Below, piece by piece: positions 8,435-18,151 of a stretch of DNA of 64,000 bases. The stretch is taken from contig CBDCEX010000017.1 of assembly GCA_965216025.1 (NCBI GenBank), positions 62,001 through 126,000 of the forward strand. Direction: 5' to 3'. Below the pieces are notes generated by a model. That model saw only the letters and a list, made by a program, of their open reading frames with translations, ran no database searches and was not told where the DNA came from. The DNA is from JADFQT01 sp965216025 (GTDB lineage: Bacteria; Chloroflexota; Dehalococcoidia; Lucifugimonadales; UBA3495). Made by a program: the position numbers and the translations under genes. Position 1 is the stretch's first letter. Each line of letters starts with the position of its first letter.

Positions 8435-9388
8435 TTAACGGGTCGTCCCGGGGACCGGCACATTGGTCAACAAGTCTTCTACCACGTCGGTGCTCTGAAC
8501 ACCCCGCATTCGGGCGGACGGGGACAGCATTATCCGATGGGCGATTACGCCCGGAGCCAGCATCTTTATGTCGTCGGGTATCACGTAGTCTCGGTCTTGA
8601 ATCAAAGCGAGGGCACGGGAGGTCCGGAACAGGCCCAGCGAAGCCCGCGGGGAAGCCCCCAGGGACACCTCCCGATGGTTCCGAGTCGCCTCGGTCAAAC
8701 TGACGATGTACTGGCGAACCAGCCGGTCCACGTATACCGATTTGGCGGCCTCTTGCAGGCCGATGATGTCCTGGGAGTTCGCCACCGCTTCCAAGCTGTC
8801 GATGGGGTGAGATTGTTCCTGGCCTTCTATGATCGCCAGCTCCTCTTCCAAGCTCGGGTAGCCCAGGCTGATCCGCATGAGAAAGCGGTCTAGCTGGGCC
8901 TCGGGTAAGGGGAAGGTTCCTTCGTATTCTATGGGATTTTGCGTGGCCATCACCAGGAAGGGTGGCTGGAGCTGATGAGTAACTCCATCCACAGTAATTT
9001 GTTGCTCCTCCATGGCTTCCAGCAGCGCCGATTGAGTTTTGGGGGTGGCGCGGTTTATCTCATCCGCCAGCACTACTTGGGACATTAAAGGGCCTTCCCG
9101 AAATTGGAACTCTCCCGACTGCTGGTTGTAGACCGAAATACCGGTTACATCGCTGGGTAACAAGTCCGGGGTAAATTGGATTCGCTTGAAGCTGCACCCG
9201 ATGGAAGTGGCCAGGCTCTTGGCCAACATCGTTTTCCCCACGCCCGGAACGTCCTCCACCAGCATATGGCCTTGGGCGATAAGGGTGGCCACGGCCAACT
9301 CAATGACCGACGTTTTCCCGACTACAACATGGGAAGCATTGTCGATTATTCGCCGTGCTAGCAGGGTTGGGGTGGCAGCGTCCTGCAA
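8435..9388 (-). CDS. MoxR-family AAA+ ATPase
   Basis: The protein has 317 residues, the usual MoxR length. Walker A is seen at about residues 47-53 (DVPGVGKTMLAK), Walker B at about 107-113 (VLADEINRATPKTQSALLEAM), and sensor 1 in MATQNPIEYEGTFPLPEAQLDRF. The C-terminal lid contains GASPRASLGLFRTSRALAL, as in MoxR. These ATPases act as chaperone-like remodelling enzymes, usually with a VWA-domain partner, here the DUF58 protein encoded downstream. It is the first gene of the minus-strand run 9388-3995. A short tandem repeat lies directly upstream (9402-9452). Confidence 0.93.
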   Translation of the reverse strand: MQDAATPTLLARRIIDNASHVVVGKTSVIELAVATLIAQGHMLVEDVPGVGKTMLAKSLATSIGCSFKRIQFTPDLLPSDVTGISVYNQQSGEFQFREGPLMSQVVLADEINRATPKTQSALLEAMEEQQITVDGVTHQLQPPFLVMATQNPIEYEGTFPLPEAQLDRFLMRISLGYPSLEEELAIIEGQEQSHPIDSLEAVANSQDIIGLQEAAKSVYVDRLVRQYIVSLTEATRNHREVSLGASPRASLGLFRTSRALALIQDRDYVIPDDIKMLAPGVIAHRIMLSPSARMRGVQSTDVVEDLLTNVPVPGTTR

Positions 9389-9401
9389 TCTGCTCCTCCT
9401 T

Positions 9402-9452
9402 GAAATTACCCCGGGAAATTACCCCGGGAAATTACCCCGGAGAAATTACCCC
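9402..9452. repeat. 13-bp tandem repeat upstream of the MoxR gene
   Basis: GAAATTACCCCGG occurs three times in succession (9402-9440) and a fourth, partial unit follows (9442-9452). It lies 14-64 bp upstream of the MoxR start, where the leader or promoter would be. No function is evident. Confidence 0.8.
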
Positions 9453-9470
9453 AATTCCCCGGCCTCCTAA

Positions 9471-9874
9471 GTGTTTGGAGCCGATCTCAATTTGCAATAG
9501 AGTGTATCACAGGTAAATTTGTCGGCGCATCCCGGCTTTGACCAGACCGGAACTACCGGCGATCGTAACTTGCCACAGCCCTTTGGCAAGCCGTTTAGTT
9601 GATGCCCGAACTTTTCCGAAACGCGTAGCCAATTGGACATACCTTCGCCTGGACTCCCCGCACTGGAGAGTCAAGGCGATGCCCGTCCCCAAGCTGTCAG
9701 GAACCTACGGATTTGAGGCGCTCGGCAATTTTCCTGCCAGCAGGGGGCATCCGTTATAGCAGGGACAGCGTAATAATAGCTGCTGGCCTGGGGCGATGAC
9801 CTTGCCCTCTGAACCTGCGGGCAGACACCAAAATCTGATTCTTCCCGGATACTCCCGAGATGCTGGATTAATAA
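9471..9874. other. Intergenic stretch without recognised gene
   Basis: This is the divergent spacer between the MoxR gene (minus) and the thioredoxin-fold lipoprotein gene (plus). I see no convincing coding frame, tRNA or terminator. The promoters of both genes probably lie here. Confidence 0.5.
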
Positions 9875-11191
9875 ATGGCTGGAGTGATAAAGAAAATGCG
9901 GCCAAGAGCCTGGTTCGTGTCCTTATTACTGATAGCGGCTATGTTTACCGCCCTCGCTTGCTCCGCCAGCGACTTGGGCAATCCTTCCGGTCCGGTCGAC
10001 GATTCGGCAAGCTCTATTGTTGACCCCACCCTTACCAATGAGGCCACTCCCCCTGAAGTAGCCCCTGAAGAGGCCCCTGCGGAAGCCGCTGTAGAGGCCA
10101 AGCCCGCCGACGCCGAACCTGCCCAAGTCCGGGAGCGCCGAAGGCGGGCGCCGGGACCTCAGGCCGCCGAGGTGGAAGGCATCGCTGCCTGGATTAACAG
10201 CGACCCCCTGACCATAGAGGAGCTGCAGGGCAAGGTGGTGCTGGTGGATTTCTGGACCTACACCTGCATCAACTGCATTCGTACCTTCCCCTACCTGAAG
10301 CTTTGGCATTCCAGATATGCCGATGACGGGCTGGTGATCCTGGGGATACACACACCGGAGTTCGAGTTTGAGAAGGACTACGATAACGTGGTGCAGGCCA
10401 CCCGGGATAACGGTATTATCTGGCCCGTAGCCCAGGATAATGATTACGTCACCTGGAAGAACTACTCCAACCGCTACTGGCCCGCCAAATACCTGATCGA
10501 TCAAGACGGAGTCGTGCGATACACTCATTTTGGCGAAGGGGACTATGGCGAGACCGAAGAGCAAATCCGACGGCTGCTGATGGAAACCGGCGCGGAGCTT
10601 TCCGACGACAAGGTGGTTTTGCCCACCGACCAGGAGGTGGACATGACCTACCTGAACACCCGAAACGCCCAGGTAACCCCCGAGCTTTACGCAGGACACC
10701 AGCGCGCCTTCTCCGCTGCCCTGTCCGGCCGGGGCGCTTACGTGGTTCAGCCGGAGTATTACGATAGTCGGGATGAGGTGGTAACCCTGAAAGCGCCTGC
10801 TGAGATGGTGCTTCACAAGATTTACTTCAACGGACCTTGGTCGATAATGCCGGAGAGTTCTCGGCACGCCCGCGAAACCAACGAAAATGAAGACTATATC
10901 GCCCTAAAATACTCGGCAAAAAGCGTGAACGCGGTGCTTACCGCGGAATCTAAGCAATCCTACCGCGTCCTTCTCACCATGAATGGCCAGGCCCTAACGG
11001 AGGATAACAAAGGGGGAGATGTTATTATTGGGGATAACGGCGATAGCTATATCGAGGTAAACGAGGCCAGACTCTACGAGCTGGTGGAGCACCCCCAATA
11101 CGCTCAGGCTCAAGAGTTGCGGATGAGCTCCAATTCTCCCAACTTCGGCCTATTCGCCTTTACCTTTGGCATTTATAAAGAGGGGCCATGA
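9875..11191 (+). CDS. Thioredoxin-fold (TlpA/DipZ-like) lipoprotein
   Basis: The protein has 438 residues. An N-terminal hydrophobic segment ends in a lipobox (ALAC, Cys29), followed by an Ala/Pro/Glu-rich linker to about residue 100. The thioredoxin domain follows with the redox motif CINC (Cys131, Cys134) in FWTYTCINCIRTFPYLK. The rest (YLNTRNAQVTPELY, then a beta-rich part) resembles the C-terminal extension of DipZ-type proteins. It should act outside the cytoplasmic membrane as a thiol-disulfide oxidoreductase. An alternative ATG at 9896 would give a shorter signal peptide. The stop overlaps the next start by 4 bp, so the two are co-translated. Confidence 0.85.
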   Translation: MAGVIKKMRPRAWFVSLLLIAAMFTALACSASDLGNPSGPVDDSASSIVDPTLTNEATPPEVAPEEAPAEAAVEAKPADAEPAQVRERRRRAPGPQAAEVEGIAAWINSDPLTIEELQGKVVLVDFWTYTCINCIRTFPYLKLWHSRYADDGLVILGIHTPEFEFEKDYDNVVQATRDNGIIWPVAQDNDYVTWKNYSNRYWPAKYLIDQDGVVRYTHFGEGDYGETEEQIRRLLMETGAELSDDKVVLPTDQEVDMTYLNTRNAQVTPELYAGHQRAFSAALSGRGAYVVQPEYYDSRDEVVTLKAPAEMVLHKIYFNGPWSIMPESSRHARETNENEDYIALKYSAKSVNAVLTAESKQSYRVLLTMNGQALTEDNKGGDVIIGDNGDSYIEVNEARLYELVEHPQYAQAQELRMSSNSPNFGLFAFTFGIYKEGP

Positions 11192-12126
11192 AACTTGGAG
11201 CCTTCTTGCCGGCCAGATGCAAGGGATTCGCCATCGCTCTGCTGGCGCTGGTCTCGGCATTAGCGTTGGCCTGCGAATCTGTACCCGGTAACTCCAGCGC
11301 AGGCCAGATACCGGCCGACACCAACGCCGATTCTCTTACCACCATCCTGGCTACCAAAGACCTTCGGGTTGGCACCCAGCGAGTATCTTTCCTGCTGGTT
11401 ACCCCCTTAGCCCTGGTCAAATCTCCCACCGCGTCCGTAACCACGCGAAGTCTCGATGGAGCAGGTGAGGTAGTCGAGACCAAAATCGCGAATTTTCATC
11501 TCTGGCCCTACGGTATACGGGGCGCGTACAGTACCGAGTTGACCTTCGACCGGCCGGGCAAATGGCAGCTGGAAGTCTCGGTCCAAGACGGAGACTTCGC
11601 CGGCAGCGGCCGCTTGGAGGTGGGCATAGCGGAGAAATCGCTGGTGCCGGACGTGGGTAGCGCGCCTCCCTACAGCCGCACCAAGACCCTCGGCAACACC
11701 GGGGATGTTCGACTTCTGACTACCGACTCTACCCCGGACCCGGACTTGTACCAGGTTTCCATAGCAGAGGCAGCCAAGAGCGATCAGCCGGCGGTTATTG
11801 TATTTGCCACGCCGGCCTTTTGCACCAGCCCTACCTGTGGACCTCAAGTCGATACCGTCTCAGAGCTTAAAGACGCTCACCGGGGCGAGGCCAGTTTTAT
11901 TCACGTGGAGATTTACGACAACCCGGAGGAAATTCAGGGGGACCTGAGCCGAGCCCGATTCACCGAGGCGGTGGAAGAATGGAAGCTGGACCGATTGCCC
12001 GACTGGTTCAACGAGTCCTGGACCTTTGTACTCAACTCTGAAGGGCGGGTTCACCAGCGGTTCGAGGGGTTCGTAACCCTGGAAGAGTTGGAGGAGTCTT
12101 TACAGCAGGTTCTGGCGGAGGGTTAG
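11188..12126 (+). CDS. Lipoprotein with thioredoxin-like C-terminal domain
   Basis: The protein has 312 residues. A signal peptide ends in a lipobox (ALAC) near residue 29. Residues about 45-150 form a beta-rich domain (RVSFLLVTPLALVKSPTASV, then GKWQLEVSV) that looks immunoglobulin-like. The C-terminal half resembles a thioredoxin fold: PAVIVFATPAFCTSPTCGPQ carries a Cys-x5-Cys pair where thioredoxins have CxxC, and SWTFVLNSEGRVHQRFEGFV resembles the late strands. It is translationally coupled to the thioredoxin-fold lipoprotein before it, so a joint envelope redox or metal-handling role is plausible. That role is inferred from context. Confidence 0.75.
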   Translation: MKLGAFLPARCKGFAIALLALVSALALACESVPGNSSAGQIPADTNADSLTTILATKDLRVGTQRVSFLLVTPLALVKSPTASVTTRSLDGAGEVVETKIANFHLWPYGIRGAYSTELTFDRPGKWQLEVSVQDGDFAGSGRLEVGIAEKSLVPDVGSAPPYSRTKTLGNTGDVRLLTTDSTPDPDLYQVSIAEAAKSDQPAVIVFATPAFCTSPTCGPQVDTVSELKDAHRGEASFIHVEIYDNPEEIQGDLSRARFTEAVEEWKLDRLPDWFNESWTFVLNSEGRVHQRFEGFVTLEELEESLQQVLAEG

Positions 12127-12638
12127 GATACCTGAAAGGCTAGAATAACCGCCCCAGGTGTTATCTGCTAGCCAGGCAGAAGACTGGCCAGGGAATACAA
12201 CATTAGCAGTGCTAATCCAAACATTGTGGCTACGGAGAGACCAAAAAAATGAAAAGATAGTTCACCCGCCGGACCCGCGGCCTATGCCCGTGCGGGGTTT
12301 CCCAGTATTGGTAGCGTCGCGGCGGCCTTTCTTCCCCGCTGGATTCTCTCCTCCGGCGGCTCCAGGCTTCGCGACTGTAATCTTCGTGGACTGTCATCAA
12401 CAATTCCCCAGTTCATTCTACTCCAGGTCTGTCCTTAACCCATAACCGCGCGTTGACAGCTGAGGTAGGTCCCCCTAAACTCGGCAACAAGGCAGACTAC
12501 GCACCTGCTTCAGTCCAGTTGTGCTGTGCCGAAGAGTCCCGGCGGCTTGGCGTAATTGCCAGGGTTCGCCATGCGTAGAAGCTAGACATTTCGACCCGCA
12601 TATTTCGACCCGGAAATTTTAGCTAGGAGCATTGCCCA
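12127..12638. other. Intergenic stretch without recognised gene
   Basis: About 510 bp lie between the lipoprotein pair and the first DUF3500 gene. No frame resembles a known protein. A short direct repeat (ATTTCGACCC, twice near 12587-12612) precedes the DUF3500 start, which has an AGGAG-like site at about 12625. Confidence 0.5.
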
Positions 12639-13680
12639 ATGGTGACTCAGCAGGAACACGTCCATGATTCCAGCCCTAACCATAAGCACGGACCCCACTC
12701 CCAGGCCGCGGCACAGATGAGAGAGGCAGCCCTCAAATTCCTGGAAACCCTGTCCGCCGAGCAGAAAACCCGGGCCGCATTTCGATACATGTATGGCGAG
12801 CGGATTTTCTGGTATTACCCACCCATGAATCGACACGGCCTCATGCTGTTGGACATGGAGCCTGGGCAGCGGGAGGCGGCCTTCGCTCTGATGGCTTCGG
12901 GCCTGAGCCAGCGCGCCAACGAGCAGGCCAAGTTGATCATCGATCACGAGCTGGTCTTAGGTCCCTTGGAAATTGAGCAGAAGGTTGTCACCTACGAGCG
13001 AAATCCTCTGCGCTACAGCTGGACCATCTTCGGAGATCCGGCCGGAACCGAGCCTTGGGGTTGGCGGGTCGAGGGCCACCACGTGTCCCTGCACTATAGT
13101 ATCTGGGGCGATGACGTGATATCGGTTACACCCTTCTTCTTCGGCTCCAACCCGGCGGAGGTTAGAAAGGGCCCGAAGCAGGGTTTGCGTATCCTGGCCC
13201 ATCGCCAAGACCTGGCGATGGAGCTGATGGAAAGCCTGGATTCGGGCCAGCGCTCCAAGGCGATGATCTACGACGAGGCCCCGCTGGATATTCTGACCTT
13301 CAATGCCTCTCGTGCCTCCCTATCCCAAGGAGCAGGGTCTGCCCGCCTCCCAAATGTCCGGCACTCAAAAGGAGGTGCTAACCGCGCTGGTCACCGAATA
13401 TATCACCAAGGTGCGGTCCGACATATCCGAGCAGCGGTTGGCCGATGTCCTGCGGGATGGTGGCCCGGGTGGTGGCTTGGATAAGATTCACCTGGCCTGG
13501 GGCGGTCCGATTGACCGGGCCAAGCCCCACTACTACCGCCTCCACGGCGGCGACTTTGTGGCGGAGTACGATAATCGTCAGAATGGCGCCAACCACATCC
13601 ATTCTGTCTGGCGCGATGTAGACAACGATTTCGCCAGCGACGTACTGCGGGACCACTTGATCCTGTACCATAACCTGTAA
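12639..13680 (+). pseudogene. DUF3500-domain protein, frameshifted (paralogue 1)
   Basis: The first frame runs from 12639 to about 13310 and the rest continues one frame over to 13680, ending HIHSVWRDVDNDFASDVLR. Together the two parts match the intact paralogue at 15208-16200 along its whole length (RIFWYYPPMNRHGL against RIFWYYPPLNRHGL; FFFGSNPAEV against FFFGANPAEV). The slip lies near 13300-13325. DUF3500 proteins have no established function. The reading frames are otherwise clean, so the lesion is recent or a sequencing error. An ISAs1 element lies 35 bp downstream. Confidence 0.85.
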
Positions 13681-13715
13681 CCGGGTGTTTCATCCCATAT
13701 CATATTAGTCCTGGA

Positions 13716-14982
13716 CAGGGCCTTTTCATTTTCTCAAAATAGTATAAAATTATTACCAGTTTAAGCGGGAAGGGAGGATGATGACTTTGAGAGAAACGCT
13801 GGATTTGGTGCCTGACTTCCGGAGTAGCCAAGGGCGACGCCACTCTTTGGGGGCGATCCTGGCCTTGGCCACCTGTGCCATGCTGTGCGGCGCCCGCAGC
13901 TTATACGCCATAGCTCAATGGGGGCGGGACCAAGGGGGTGCTACGGCGCAGCTTTTGGGGTTCAGCCAGGAGAAGACACCCTGCGTGGCCACCCTCCACC
14001 GGGTGTTCAAGGGCCTGGACGTGGCGGCCTTTGAGGCAGAAGTCGGCAACTGGCTGGCAAATAGCGGGGTAGAGGCGGATGACCCCCTGTCCCTGGACGG
14101 GAAAACCTTGCGAGGGGTCCACGGCCAAGAGATACCCGGGGTCCATCTGGTGTCGGCCTACGCTAGCCGCGCTGGGGCAGTGCTGGCGCCTGCGCCGGGC
14201 AAAGGGGAAGAATTGGCGGCGGTCAAAGAAGTATTGGGCCAGGTACCCCTGAAGGGTCGGGTAGTAGTGGCTGATGCCTTACTGACCCAACGGAAAGTCT
14301 GTGAGCAGATTGTGGCAGGCGGCGGAGAGTATCTGCTGCCAGTTAAAGAGAATCAGCCCACCTTGCGCCGAGACCTGGAGGTGGCTTTTTCCCCTGCTAG
14401 GAACTGAGAGGGCTGGTGGCCCAACCGTACCTCCCTGGCTGGCAGCGGAGTGGCGAGCACGCGGGGCCAAGCTGACGGTCTGGGCCGATGCTCCAGTAAA
14501 GCGGCGTCATGGGAGGCTGGAGCGGCGAGAGTTGTGGGCCTTGGCCGACCCAGAGCTAAATGGCTACGTGGGCAGCGCTGGGACGGTCGGGGAAGCGTGG
14601 CCGCATCTGCAACAGGTGTGTCGGCTAGAGCGCCAGCGGGTCGTGAAGGGCAAGAAACAGGTGGCTGTGAGCTATGCAATTAGCAGTCTCCCAGCCACTG
14701 ATGCCGATGCCAGGCGATTGTTGAGCCTTTCCCGTGGGCACTGGGGCATCGAGAACCGCCTCCACTGGGTACGGGATGTGACCTTCGACGAGGACCGCTC
14801 TCAGGTGCGCACTGGGGCCGCCCCACAGGTTCTGGCGGGCCTGCGGAACCTGGTCATCAGCTTGGTACGTCGGGCTGGGCATTCCAACGTAGCCGCTGCC
14901 CTACGCCGCCACAATGCCCATCTCAGCGAAGCTTTCGACATGATGGGCTTTACCTACCAGGCAGGAGAATGAAAAGGCCCTG
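13716..14982 (+). mobile_element. ISAs1-family insertion sequence with 10-bp target duplication
   Basis: The ends are inverted repeats: CAGGGCCTTTTCATTTTCTC at the left and GAGAATGAAAAGGCCCTG at the right. The direct repeat TAGTCCTGGA flanks the element perfectly (13706-13715 and 14983-14992). It sits between the two DUF3500 genes and interrupts neither. Confidence 0.92.
13778..14972 (+). pseudogene. ISAs1-family transposase, frameshifted
   Basis: The N-terminal part (13778 to about 14400) starts TLRETLDLVPDFRSSQGRRH and has the catalytic-region motif LSLDGKTLRG, plus VVVADALLTQ and YLLPVKENQP, all typical of ISAs1 transposases. It stops at 14407. The C-terminal part continues in another frame to 14972 with RGHWGIENRLHWVRDVTFDE, the family's C-terminal signature with the catalytic Glu. 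The slip lies near 14385-14405. The enzyme is probably inactive unless frameshifting rescues it. Confidence 0.9.
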
Positions 14983-15207
14983 TAGTCCTGGATGATTCCG
15001 TATGGGGCACAGCCGTGTGCCCCATACTTGGTCCAAACCCTGGGTTTCCGCTTGGTGAGAGACCCAGGTCCTCCAGCAGTTGACAGGCCAAATAGGGCCC
15101 ACTAAACTTTTGCAGCAGTAAAAGGCTCCCTTGCTGGGCTGAAACAGCGGGGACGCCTTCGGTCTAAACCGAGATGACTTTGCCCGAGATGACTTAGGAG
15201 GATTGAT

Positions 15208-16200
15208 ATGGCAGAACAGCGTGTTCAGGGAAAAACCAAGGTTTCGGGCCGGATGGCTCAAGCCGCGAACCAGTGGCTAGCCACCCTTTCCGCTGAGCAG
15301 AAGGCCAAGTGTACCTTCCATTACGTGGACGGTGAGCGCATTTTCTGGTATTACCCGCCCCTTAATCGGCACGGATTGCCGCTCCGGGACATGTCCTCCG
15401 AACAAAGAGATTTGGCCTGCGCTCTGATGGCCACCGGCCTGACCTCAGCCGCCAACGAGCGCGCCAAGGGTATCATGCAGCATGAGCTGATACTTGGTCC
15501 GCTGGAAAAAGATGCGGGACGCGTGACTTGGGACCGGAATCCGGAGCTCTATTATTGGACCGTGTTCGGCGAGCCCGGCGGCAGCGATCCCTGGGGATGG
15601 CGCGTCGAGGGCCATCACGTTTCCCTGCACTTCAGCATCTGGGGCGATGAAGTAATCTCGGTTACTCCCTTCTTCTTCGGGGCCAATCCAGCGGAGGTTC
15701 CCCAAGGCCCGGAGAAGGGCAAGCGTCTGTTGGACCAGCGGGAAGATATCGCCATCGAGTTGATGGCCAGCCTGGACGCCGGGCAGCGCTCCAAGGCGAT
15801 TATTCACGACAAGGCCCCCTGGGACATTATCGCCTACAACTCCAGCAAGCAGGCGGTGCACGACAATGAAGGGCTGGTCTGTTCCCAGCTGTCCGGAACT
15901 CAGAAAGAGATAATGATGGCGCTGATCACCGAATACATTACCCAGACGGATCCCGAAATCGCCCAAAAGCGGCTGGACCAGGTGAAGCAGACCGGGTTAG
16001 ACGACTTTTATCTGGTTTGGGCCGGTGGACTGGACCGCAGCCGGGACCATTACTACCGTATCCACGGCGGTAACTTCATCGTCGAGTTCGACAACGTCCA
16101 AAACAGCGCCAACCATATCCACTCAGTCTGGCGCGACGTGGAGAACGATTTCGCTCAGGACGTACTGCGGCAGCACCACTTTATGTACCACATCCTGTAA
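15208..16200 (+). CDS. DUF3500-domain protein (paralogue 2)
   Basis: This is an intact 330-residue protein of the DUF3500 family, cytoplasmic by absence of a signal peptide. Conserved stretches seen in both local paralogues are ERIFWYYPPLNRHGL (about 48-62), WGWRVEGHHVSLHFSIWGD, TPFFFGANPAEV, and the C-terminal NSANHIHSVWRDVENDF. The His- and Asp-rich conserved blocks suggest a metal site, but the family's activity is not known. A ribosome-binding site (TAGGAGG, about 15196) precedes the ATG. The two paralogues were adjacent before ISAs1 entered, so the pair arose by tandem duplication. Confidence 0.85.
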   Translation: MAEQRVQGKTKVSGRMAQAANQWLATLSAEQKAKCTFHYVDGERIFWYYPPLNRHGLPLRDMSSEQRDLACALMATGLTSAANERAKGIMQHELILGPLEKDAGRVTWDRNPELYYWTVFGEPGGSDPWGWRVEGHHVSLHFSIWGDEVISVTPFFFGANPAEVPQGPEKGKRLLDQREDIAIELMASLDAGQRSKAIIHDKAPWDIIAYNSSKQAVHDNEGLVCSQLSGTQKEIMMALITEYITQTDPEIAQKRLDQVKQTGLDDFYLVWAGGLDRSRDHYYRIHGGNFIVEFDNVQNSANHIHSVWRDVENDFAQDVLRQHHFMYHIL

Positions 16201-16238
16201 TAGCATGGCCTGGTAGCCTGGGTGAGAAGCCGTCCTCT

Positions 16239-16339
16239 CGTCATTGTGAGCCCTTCGGCTGCGCTAAAGATAAACTCCGCGAAGCAATCTCTCCCTACAC
16301 TTATGAGATTGCTTCGGGCCTGCGGCCCTCGCAATGACG
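16239..16339. repeat. Palindromic intergenic repeat of the CGTCATTG...CAATGACG type
   Basis: The left arm CGTCATTGTGAGCCCTTCGG plus GAAGCAATCTC is mirrored by GAGATTGCTTCGGG and CTCGCAATGACG. This widespread non-coding repeat type is found between genes in many bacteria. It lies just after the DUF3500 gene and before the nuclease gene's 3' end and could act as a bidirectional terminator. Confidence 0.75.
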
Positions 16340-16374
16340 TTCGAAAGCCCCTTAGGCGTAATCGCCGGTTCGCC

Positions 16375-18111
16375 TCATTTCTGGTCGGCTTGCCTGGCGG
16401 TGAGCCAATCGAATACGTGCAGGGTAGCGCGGCAATCGTCTTCGTTGTACTCCAAGAGCTTCTGGCGGGCCTTGTCGTCAGTCCCGCCTGATTCGACATA
16501 ATCCTGGTAGAGGACCATGGAGGATTGTCCCGATACATCTTCCTGCCTCCAGGAAAATCCCAGGCATTTGGCAATATCCTTGAGGCCTTCACCGTAGGTG
16601 GGAAAGGCGAAGGCTCTGGTGGTAATCGGCGAAAGGTCCACCAGTCGATCCAGCACCCGGGAAACCAGATCCGGCTCCAGCCCGTGGCTGCTGGCCATCC
16701 TGGTCAAATGAATCCTCTCGTAATGATGCCAGTGGTAGAACCGGGCATCCTCCAGAGCGCCGGCCCACTGGAAGAACTCGCCAAGAATCAGCCCCTCCTG
16801 TTCGAAGGTGGCGGCAAAAAAGGGCTTATAGATCGCCTGCTGTCCGGGTGAGCGGATCACATTGCCGATCAGATAATTGACCCAACCCGTTCCCTCCCGA
16901 CCCGGTCCCTCAGACTCCAGGCCAGGAGCCGCGCCTTCCAGGTCTAAACCAAAGCCAAAGTGGAATCTACATCGACAACGGATTGGGCAGCGCTGCTAAC
17001 ACCGTCATTCCGGCGAACGCCGGAATCCAGGGAACAGTGCAGAATGTACTTTCCTGGACACCGGCTTACGCCGGTGTGACGAAGGATTTTGCTCCTTCAG
17101 GTTGCGCGTACTAACACACTGCCGATTGCCGAAGCAGAGTCCGGGGTTTAGCTGAATGTAGTTTTCACCTTGGTATTAGTTTAGGAACACCTCCACCCTA
17201 CACTGGGGAAGGTCCCAGTCAGCACTGCGGGGAACTGGCCGGTCTTGGCAGATGGCCTGGGCCGAGGTTAAAAACTTTCCGGCGTTGGTGGGCCCCACCC
17301 CCTTGATGCTGGTAAGAGCTTCGGGTTTCGCTCCGGCCAGCGATGCAACGGTCGTGTAGCCCGCCGAGGCAAACGCCTGGCGTTTCGATTCACCCAGCCC
17401 CGGTACCAGCGTTACGTCGCGGGCGACTATAGCTCGCTGGTTGACATAACCGGTCCAGGGCCAATCCGCCCCGCCGTAGCACGGCTCAACCGTTTTGCCT
17501 GCCAATATCTGGCGCATCTCATCCAGCGCCCAATCCAGCTCGGCCGCTACCTCGGCCATCCGGACGGTCCGCAAGGTTCCATCCAGGTTCAGCAGATAGA
17601 ACTCAGGGGATTCATGTCCCAGCGCCCGGCCCAGCAGCCGGTTATACATGGCCGCCTGCAATATGTGGCCGCGGGTTATCTTCCGGACTGCCTTGATTTC
17701 GACCACCTGATACCCGAAGGGTCCCAGGTGGGAAGCCTGGCTGTCGTCCCGCACCAATAAGTCCGGCCGGCCGGCTACTCCATCTGGTCGCGATAGCAAC
17801 GGCATGTTGCTGATGGCAGATGCGCCCTGAGCCATCAGTTCCAGGGTCCGCCTCAGGCCTTCATCTTCATTGCGGAAAGGTACTTGGATCGCCCCGGGAT
17901 AGAACTCTTGGAGGACCTGATCCTGGTAGGCATTACCCTGGCTGAAGAGACGCTGGTGAAACGGGTCCAGCGTCTCCTTCTCTTCTGCCGGAGCATACAC
18001 CTCGCACCAGAAGTTGATTGGGGCTCGTATGAAACCCTCGATGCTGGTAGCCGATATTAATTTCAGGCCCGAGTCTCTGGTGAGATCGTCGTACAGCTTT
18101 TGAACGTTCAT
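16375..18111 (-). pseudogene. TM0106-type RecB/RNase H-like nuclease, interrupted by a MITE
   Basis: The 5' part (18111-17184) has a PD-(D/E)XK nuclease region (RPDLLVRDD, then YQVVEIKAVRK) and a helix-hairpin-helix-like part (LTSIKGVGPTNAGKFL). The 3' part (16944-16375) has the RNase H-like fold's acidic motif near its end (LLEYNEDDCRAT). The element at 16945-17183 splits the gene exactly at the first acidic motif. Removing it with one TA gives VFLDLEGA in frame, a standard DEDD-type motif. This family (TM0106, putative RecB-like nuclease) is thought to act in DNA processing. Length after repair is about 500 residues. It follows the dehydrogenase pseudogene at 18152. Confidence 0.82.
16945..17183. 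mobile_element. IS630-derived MITE with TA duplication, in the nuclease gene
   Basis: The ends TAAACCAAAGCCAAAGTGG and (inward from the right) TAAACTAATACCAAGGTG match the ends of the full IS630 at 60680-61912. It carries no transposase. Inside are two palindromes of the common type TCATTCCGGCGAACGCCGG and ACACCGGCTTACGCCGGTG, so a repeat seems nested in the MITE. Confidence 0.88.
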
Positions 18112-18151
18112 CCCCCCCCCTGCTCGCCGGGTCTTTTAAAGCCCGACGGCG

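Noticed and set aside
9402..9452. CRISPR-like array
   Set aside because: The units are 13 bp and directly adjacent, without spacers. No cas gene is present, and no array was seen elsewhere in the window.
12158..12445. Short plus-strand frame between the lipoprotein pair and DUF3500
   Set aside because: It has no ribosome-binding site, no recognisable pattern and proline-rich shadow-like content.
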